Of a stretch of DNA of 64,000 nucleotides, positions 58,640 through 64,000 are shown one piece after another (the first letter of the stretch is position 1; the number at the start of each line of letters is the position of its first letter). Position numbers and translations under genes: made by a program. Under the pieces are notes generated by a model. That model was given only the letters and a program-made list of their open reading frames with translations. It did not search any database and was not told the origin of the DNA. Source of the DNA: JAIXRY01 sp031972855 (GTDB taxonomy: Bacteria > Patescibacteriota > Minisyncoccia > Phycocordibacterales > UBA9973); NCBI GenBank assembly GCA_031972855.1, contig DALYDY010000001.1:1-64000 (forward strand), given 5' to 3'.

Positions 58640-60397
58640 TTATTCAGAAACAACACGCAAAACTTCTTCTGTTGTTGTATATCCTTGTACTGCAAGGAAA
58701 ATACCATCTTCAAGCATAGTTATCATTCCCTCTTTTTTTCCTTGAGCTTCTATTGCGTCAGCTGAAGCACCTGAAATAATCAAATCTTTTATTGTTGATG
58801 TAACTTTTAATACTTCATGAATACCTACACGCCCCTTATATCCGTCTTCAGCATCAGCTGATCCTACAGGCTTATAAAAAGGTACATCTTTCCATTCTAC
58901 TTTTTGATCAACAACATTTTCTTCTTTTAAAAGATTTAACATTCTATCTAGATCAATTATTTTTCCTAGAGCCTTTAACTCTGCTTCATTCATAAAGTAC
59001 TTTTCTTTTGAATCAGCAAGTCTTCTAACTAGACGTTGAGCAATAACAGTCTTTAATGTTGAAACAAGAAGAAATGGTTCGGCTCCCATATCGATAAAAC
59101 GAGGAATTGCACCAGCAGCTGAGTTTGTGTGAATAGTTGATAAAACCAAGTGACCGGTAAGGGCAGCATTAATAGCTAAAGATGCTGTTTCTCCATCACG
59201 AATCTCTCCCACCATTATTATATTTGGATCTTGACGAAGAAGTGCGCGCAAACCATTTGCAAAAGTCATTCCAATATCAGAACGAACTTGAGTTTGATTT
59301 ATACGAGCCATCTGATATTCAATAGGGTCTTCAACTGTTGAAATATTTACATTAGGAGTATTCAACATATCCAAAATAGTATATAGGGTTGTAGTTTTAC
59401 CAGAACCTGTTGGACCTGAAGCAAGTATCATGCCAGTGTGAAGTTTCATTGCTTCATGAATTCTCTCTAAAGACTCACCATGAAATCCTAATTTTTCTAA
59501 TGAAAATCCTTTTGAGTTTTCACGCAAAATACGAATAACTGTTTTTTCTCCAAAATATGTTGGGATTGTAGACACACGAAAAGAAACTTTTTGATCTTCA
59601 TTAGATATTTTAAAACGCCCATCTTGAGGAAGTCGCTTTTCATCAAGTTTCAAATTTGAAAGAACTTTTATACGAGCAACAATTCCATGAGCAGAGTCTT
59701 TTGGCAAAACCATGGCGTCACGCAAAATACCATCAATACGATAACGAACAACAAGAGAATCTTCTAAAGGTTCTATGTGAATATCAGAAGCATCTTGCAA
59801 AATAGCATGTGAAATAAGAGAATCCACAATCTTAACGATAGGTAAATCTTCGGCAAGCTCTTTTAATTCAGCCTCAGAAACAGCTTCCCCATTATTTGCA
59901 CCTTCGGCTATAGCTTTAATTGAAACAGATTCTTTTTGAATTATGTCGTCGAATTCTGCACGAAGACTTTTTTTGTATAAAGTTAGTGCGTGTTTTATAG
60001 AAGAAACATCTGTAAGTCTTGGTAGAATTTTTTGTTGTAATTTTTTTCTTAAAAAATCAATTGTTGATATATCATTAATATCGAGCATCGCAACTTCAAC
60101 AGTCGTTTCTGTTTTTTTATAAGCAACAACATTATGATTTTTTGCAATTGGTTCTGGAATAAGAGAAAGCACATCTGCATCTATCTTTTCATCAACCAAA
60201 GAAACGAAAGGTACACCAAGAACATACGCCTGGGCTCGACGCAAATCTGTTTCTGATATTTTATTTTCAGAAACAAGCACATCTGCAAATGAAGATCTTT
60301 TATCTTTAGATACTTCTTCCGCAGAAGTAACATCATCTCGTGTTACAACACCAGCATCTATAAGAAACGATTTTAATGCTTCTTCATTTATAATCAT
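58640..60397 (-). CDS. pilB: Type IV pilus assembly ATPase PilB/GspE
   Basis: 585 aa from the ATG at 60397 (MIINEEALKSFL). The 24 extra codons of a longer frame are hydrophobic and unlike the family. An MshEN/GspE N-domain is followed by the motor: ASGPTGSGKTTTLYTIL (Walker A), VEDPIEYQMARINQTQV (Asp box), MVGEIRDGETASLAINAALTGHLVLSTIHTN (Walker B and His box). The metal-binding tetracysteine is missing in the usual place (KYFMNEAELKALG), a variation seen in some PilB. Confidence 0.95.
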   Translation of the reverse strand: MIINEEALKSFLIDAGVVTRDDVTSAEEVSKDKRSSFADVLVSENKISETDLRRAQAYVLGVPFVSLVDEKIDADVLSLIPEPIAKNHNVVAYKKTETTVEVAMLDINDISTIDFLRKKLQQKILPRLTDVSSIKHALTLYKKSLRAEFDDIIQKESVSIKAIAEGANNGEAVSEAELKELAEDLPIVKIVDSLISHAILQDASDIHIEPLEDSLVVRYRIDGILRDAMVLPKDSAHGIVARIKVLSNLKLDEKRLPQDGRFKISNEDQKVSFRVSTIPTYFGEKTVIRILRENSKGFSLEKLGFHGESLERIHEAMKLHTGMILASGPTGSGKTTTLYTILDMLNTPNVNISTVEDPIEYQMARINQTQVRSDIGMTFANGLRALLRQDPNIIMVGEIRDGETASLAINAALTGHLVLSTIHTNSAAGAIPRFIDMGAEPFLLVSTLKTVIAQRLVRRLADSKEKYFMNEAELKALGKIIDLDRMLNLLKEENVVDQKVEWKDVPFYKPVGSADAEDGYKGRVGIHEVLKVTSTIKDLIISGASADAIEAQGKKEGMITMLEDGIFLAVQGYTTTEEVLRVVSE

Positions 60398-60452
60398 TAA
60401 GTATATTTTCTCACAGACTTTGATTAATAGCACGAAAAAATTTGTGTATAAA

Positions 60453-60499
60453 ATAAAAAATCCCAACAATTATTTTAATCAGTTGGGATTTTTTATTTT
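60453..60499 (-). terminator. Terminator between the surface-protein genes and pilB
   Basis: AAAAAATCCCAAC...GTTGGGATTTTTT hairpin, 4 nt before the 60503 stop. It separates the surface-protein unit from the pilus unit. Confidence 0.85.
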
Positions 60500-60502
60500 T
60501 TA

Positions 60503-62008
60503 TTACCAAGTAATTTTTATTTGTCCTGCAGCACCATGTCCAGCTTGAGGACAACCATTTGGTATACAACCATAACCATAATTTCTTCTTCCTCCATTTC
60601 CAACTGTTATATTAAATGTTTCACCAGCATTTACAGGAAAAGCTGTTTTTATATAACCACCAGCTCCACCACCATAAGCTTTATTTATTTGATGAACACC
60701 TGAGCCTCCAGCAAAACGAAATACAAAATTATCAGCTTTTAATCCTTTACACAAATCAATAACTCCTATTTTACAATTATCTAAATCTAGATAATTAGAA
60801 GGCGTACCTGAAACACTGTCTGTACCATATACACCAGAAGGAGCTCCCGGTGTACTTCCACCGCCACCAGGAAGAACTCCGTCTTTTACTTCTACATGGC
60901 CACTATTAGTCCAAAAACCACCCAATGTTCTATATCCTGCACTATTATCTGTATTACCACTACCCCATGCCCTACCTATAGAAAACCAAGATCCTTGTCC
61001 AGTTCCAAAATCAAGATTTAAACAATTAAAATCTAGTGGAAGTCTTGCTGCGTCACTAAACGCTCCTAAGTTTCCAGGGTCAAATAAACTATTTAAAATA
61101 GGTGCAACACCTCCTGGAGTACTAGAAGAAGATCCTAAGTATGCTGCTCCACCAACAGCTCCACCTCCTCCAGTATTTCCATAAACAAGGTAACGATTAG
61201 GATTCCCTGAATAATTACATTCATAGATAGATGGTGTTGGAGCATTTGGAGCACCAGTTCCATTACCACCAGCACGAATATCATTTATACCTATTGTTGA
61301 ACGAGTACCAGTTCTAGCTCCTCCAATTCCTCCAGCACCTCCACTTGTATTAGATGCATTTGATCCATTGTATCCAGTAACCGAAATACTAGAACCTGTT
61401 GTTGAAACTATTGTTGAATTATTTGGTTGAATTACTGTAGGTCCAACTTCTTGATTATTACTTGTAAGTCCAACATATCCAGCTCCTCCAGCTCCCCAAA
61501 CTTCAACCATGACTTGATAGACGCCAGAAGATGGAACTTGCCATGTATAATTTCCTGGTAAATCTGGATATCCAGAAACATCATTTTCTGCTGTATTAAA
61601 CATAGCAACTCCATGAGATGTATTTTGAGGTACATCAACACAAAGAATTACTTGTCCCGTATTAGAAACACAAAGCCTTTGAGGTGTTGTTGATGTTGAT
61701 ATATTAGAAATTGATAATCCTTTTGTTGTAAGATTTCCTGTTATAGAAGCATTTCCATTAGAAACAATTCCATTTGTTGTGAGTGTACCATAAACATCTA
61801 ATTTAGTACCTGATGTAGGAGAATTAGAACTTCCGATCATAAAAGATCCTGTTCTTGAATTAATATTATCTCCAACATTCCATATTGAGGGTTGTCCATT
61901 TGGATATCCAGAAGATGGTCTTGCTGCATAAATATCAACAAAATTAACAGCAACAATTAAAACTAGAGACGCAACTATAAGTTTTATAAAAGGTATATAT
62001 TTTTTCAT
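60503..62008 (-). CDS. Glycine-rich secreted surface protein, 501 aa
   Basis: Signal segment (IKLIVASLVLIVAVNFVDIYA), then a module RPSSGYPNGQPSIWN and SSNSPTSGTKLDVYGTLTTNGI that is shared with the next two genes. The C-terminal 330 residues are glycine-rich (EVWGAGGAGYVGLTS, GGGGSTPGAPSG, AGGYIKTAFPVNAGETFNITVGNGG), as in glycine-rich domains of phage and bacterial adhesins. First of three tandem paralogous genes at the head of the pilus locus. Confidence 0.8.
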   Translation of the reverse strand: MKKYIPFIKLIVASLVLIVAVNFVDIYAARPSSGYPNGQPSIWNVGDNINSRTGSFMIGSSNSPTSGTKLDVYGTLTTNGIVSNGNASITGNLTTKGLSISNISTSTTPQRLCVSNTGQVILCVDVPQNTSHGVAMFNTAENDVSGYPDLPGNYTWQVPSSGVYQVMVEVWGAGGAGYVGLTSNNQEVGPTVIQPNNSTIVSTTGSSISVTGYNGSNASNTSGGAGGIGGARTGTRSTIGINDIRAGGNGTGAPNAPTPSIYECNYSGNPNRYLVYGNTGGGGAVGGAAYLGSSSSTPGGVAPILNSLFDPGNLGAFSDAARLPLDFNCLNLDFGTGQGSWFSIGRAWGSGNTDNSAGYRTLGGFWTNSGHVEVKDGVLPGGGGSTPGAPSGVYGTDSVSGTPSNYLDLDNCKIGVIDLCKGLKADNFVFRFAGGSGVHQINKAYGGGAGGYIKTAFPVNAGETFNITVGNGGRRNYGYGCIPNGCPQAGHGAAGQIKITW

Positions 62009-62009
62009 A

Positions 62010-62390
62010 TTATGGACAAACTATTAATTTACCAATACTAGATACGCAAAGTTCTCTGTTTGTAGGAGACGTACCAGAAAGTTTACTTACGGTTAAATTT
62101 GTAGTATCTAAATTATAATTTATTTGTGTATTTGCTGGAACAATGAAACCATTAGTGAATAATGTACCAATTATATCAAACATAACACCAGGTGTTGGAG
62201 AATTAGACGTACCCACAGCAAGAGCTGATGTTCTCATTTGAGGAGAAGATGAATTTAAAACAAAAGGTGATACTGGTTGACTATTTGGATATGTACCACT
62301 TGGCCTTACCGCAAAAGTGTGTACTGCATTTGATAAAAGAACAATACTTATAGATACAAAGAATAAATGTGTTATTGATATTTTTTTCAT
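62010..62390 (-). CDS. Secreted surface protein, 126 aa
   Basis: Signal segment, then RPSGTYPNSQPVSPFVLNSSSPQ and VGTSNSPTPGVMFDIIGTLFTNGF, the same module as in the 501-aa protein. It ends NRELCVSSIGKLIVCP, where the longer paralogue continues into its glycine-rich half. A short form without that half. Confidence 0.75.
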   Translation of the reverse strand: MKKISITHLFFVSISIVLLSNAVHTFAVRPSGTYPNSQPVSPFVLNSSSPQMRTSALAVGTSNSPTPGVMFDIIGTLFTNGFIVPANTQINYNLDTTNLTVSKLSGTSPTNRELCVSSIGKLIVCP

Positions 62391-62394
62391 ATAT

Positions 62395-62931
62395 TTAACA
62401 AGCTACCAAAACGTTATAAGTCCAAGGATTTATAAATCCGAGTGTTAAAGTGTTTTGAACAATACAAACATTTCTAGTTCCAGAACCAACCAAATCTGTT
62501 ATTAGAACATCACCATCTGTACTACCAGACGATGTTTTATTCACTGTTGTTGTTCCAGAAGTTATAACATCACCATCAACAAGTAATCCGTCTGTAAGTG
62601 AACCTGAAGGGAGATTGAGAGATCCTATTTTTGTAATTCCATTAACATGAACTGTTTGCCCAAGAGCTGGCGGATTAAAACTTGGAATACTGCCACCAAA
62701 ATTATAAGGTTGACTGTCAATCCCTATAGCAAGAGCCCTCCTAACAACATCGGCGCTAGTTCTGTTTTGAGGAGCTTCACCTGTCTTGCTTTGAGAAATA
62801 CCTGTTATTAAAACAGGACTTGATGGTTGTCCCCCTGGTGCTATTTGTGTTGGAGAAGCGTAAGTTACCCCTACAGCTGAAAGCAGTACAAAACTTACTA
62901 TAATAATTGATTCTTTTAGTGAAAAATACAT
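62395..62931 (-). CDS. Secreted surface protein, 178 aa
   Basis: Signal segment (SLKESIIIVSFVLLSAVGVTYA), APGGQPSSPVLI and GQTVHVNGITKIGSLNLPSGSLTDGLLVDGDV, a variant of the same module, ending in a Cys. Four bases from the next gene; likely co-transcribed and co-exported with its neighbours. Confidence 0.75.
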   Translation of the reverse strand: MYFSLKESIIIVSFVLLSAVGVTYASPTQIAPGGQPSSPVLITGISQSKTGEAPQNRTSADVVRRALAIGIDSQPYNFGGSIPSFNPPALGQTVHVNGITKIGSLNLPSGSLTDGLLVDGDVITSGTTTVNKTSSGSTDGDVLITDLVGSGTRNVCIVQNTLTLGFINPWTYNVLVAC

Positions 62932-62948
62932 ATATAATTAATCTTTTT

Positions 62949-64000
62949 TTATTCTTCTTTATAAAAAGGTGCTGGTAAAATATTTGTTCCAAATCTCCAC
63001 AACAATCTTCCACCTTTTCCAGTTAGAGGACTTCCAGTAATAAACATTCCTGGATCAACACCTTTTATTCCAACAATTGTAGAAGCTATAACAACTTTAC
63101 CATTAGTGTCTGCACACTCTAAAGTAAATGTTTCAGCTGTTGCGCCCATATTTACAGTTTCTGATCCTGAAATACTTTTTGGACCAGTCCAAGCAGGAGT
63201 TGATCCTGCTGGAATAATGTTTGCAGAACCACCTATACCCGTATAAGCTTTACAGCCAGAAACATTTTTACCTTCCCATCTTAATAATGTTGTACTGTTT
63301 GGGTCTACAACTTGAGGAAAAGCTGTCAATCTTAAACCTGAAGGTGTTACATTTATTCCATTAACTTTTGGATTTCCTCCTGTAAAGTAAACAACACTAT
63401 TTCCCCCACTTCCATTAGCACAAGAGAGTAGATACTGATTTATTGCACCATTATAAATAACAGAAACTGAACCAGATCTAGATATTTGACCACTACCTGG
63501 CTGAGTTGCACCATTTAATGTACATGTTCCAGAAGGAATTTGAGCTAGAGGTGTAACATTAAAGCTTGTTGAGTGAGTTTCTGATCCGTCAGTTGAATCA
63601 ACTACAACCAAATGATTTCCAGACCCAGCAGCAAGATTTACAGGGATAGTCATTCTAATTACAAATGTTCCACTTATATTTGTACTTAAAAATCTCATAT
63701 CAAGAGGATAAGTAGGAGCAAGACTTGGGTCTGGTTGAGCTCGTGGTACTGGATTACCATTATAAAGAAGTTCATATGTAGCTCCAGACAGAGATGGATT
63801 ATTAGAACCTATTGATGTATATAAGTTTTTAGAACTTGGGTGTCCTAGAACTGTTAAAGGTATATCAAAAGAAACATTTGCACCACCCTCAACAAAAGTT
63901 GCTGGATAAGGAACACCTATATAAAACCAAGGCATAACAACTCCAGACAGAATTGTTACTGTTGTATTACTTGAAACAGTAGTTATTCCATCTGTACATG
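62949..64000 (-). CDS. Ig-like surface protein, N-terminus outside window
   Basis: The frame stays open to the right edge; the ATG at 63935 is internal (the preceding residues read TTVSSNTTVTILSGVV). Contains Ig-like beta segments (GSVSVIYNGAINQYLLSC, LRWEGKNVSGCKAYTGIGG) of the kind repeated in large CPR surface proteins. It ends GRLLWRFGTNILPAPFYKEE. It is upstream of the three smaller paralogues and probably heads their transcript. Confidence 0.8.
   Translation of the reverse strand, partial: CTDGITTVSSNTTVTILSGVVMPWFYIGVPYPATFVEGGANVSFDIPLTVLGHPSSKNLYTSIGSNNPSLSGATYELLYNGNPVPRAQPDPSLAPTYPLDMRFLSTNISGTFVIRMTIPVNLAAGSGNHLVVVDSTDGSETHSTSFNVTPLAQIPSGTCTLNGATQPGSGQISRSGSVSVIYNGAINQYLLSCANGSGGNSVVYFTGGNPKVNGINVTPSGLRLTAFPQVVDPNSTTLLRWEGKNVSGCKAYTGIGGSANIIPAGSTPAWTGPKSISGSETVNMGATAETFTLECADTNGKVVIASTIVGIKGVDPGMFITGSPLTGKGGRLLWRFGTNILPAPFYKEE

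Overview
The window reads as a piece of a low-GC (roughly one third G+C) chromosome from a Patescibacteria / Candidate Phyla Radiation bacterium, most likely a Parcubacteria-type lineage. The reasons are the compact gene set, secreted proteins built from many G-x-V-G-I-G-T-x-x-P motifs (one with a peptidase-S74 end), WG-x-x-x-G-W repeat surface proteins, a Gram-positive-like type IV pilus locus, and a lone VirD4/TraG-like ATPase. TGA is used as stop, so the UGA-glycine code of Gracilibacteria and Absconditabacteria does not apply. The lineage call is inference from gene content. The sequence has two assembly gaps, 1928-1937 and 4784-4883.

Layout. 1-7522 (minus) is a very large secreted repeat protein that leaves the window and contains a perfect 531-bp tandem duplication. 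7648-13460 holds a small unknown gene, then ftsH, ssrA (tmRNA) and smpB side by side, a Bacteroidota-looking secreted protein with a type IX sorting tail, and truB. 13476-14711 is a duplicated accessory segment. 14778-15970 is infC-rpmI-rplT. 16008-26709 carries a SLOG/LOG-like protein, a beta-CASP nuclease, a membrane protein, a candidate 6S-like RNA, ndk, the VirD4-like ATPase, map, an adenylate-kinase-like gene, an S74 adhesin and a pilin. 26781-38097 is a disrupted str/S10 region (rpsL, rpsG, fusA, tuf, rpsJ, rplC, rplD, rplW, rplB) with accessory genes wedged between the conserved ones. 38207-52226 mixes conserved genes (site-2 protease, rpmB, mscL, split comEC, superoxide dismutase, rnhA, recJ, HIT) with many small unknown genes. 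52230-54129 is tpiA-pgk. 54167-64000 is a type IV pilus operon (pilB, pilC, three prepilins, a PilX-like protein) preceded by tandem secreted surface proteins.

The pattern that stands out is that the window has two kinds of promoter. About twenty conserved genes have a -10 box, often of the extended TGnTATAAT type, only 6-8 nt before the ATG, which predicts leaderless mRNAs. A second set of about seventeen mostly unrecognised genes each has its own TTGACA-type -35, 15-18 nt spacer and -10, an A-rich leader without a Shine-Dalgarno, and usually its own terminator. Four of these promoters overlap long palindromes that look like operators. These promoter-plus-gene cassettes sit inside otherwise conserved operons and are the best candidate for an undescribed accessory system. 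Other items worth checking are a tuf leader with mutually exclusive pairings, the 6S-like RNA and the phenylalanine-rich tmRNA tag.
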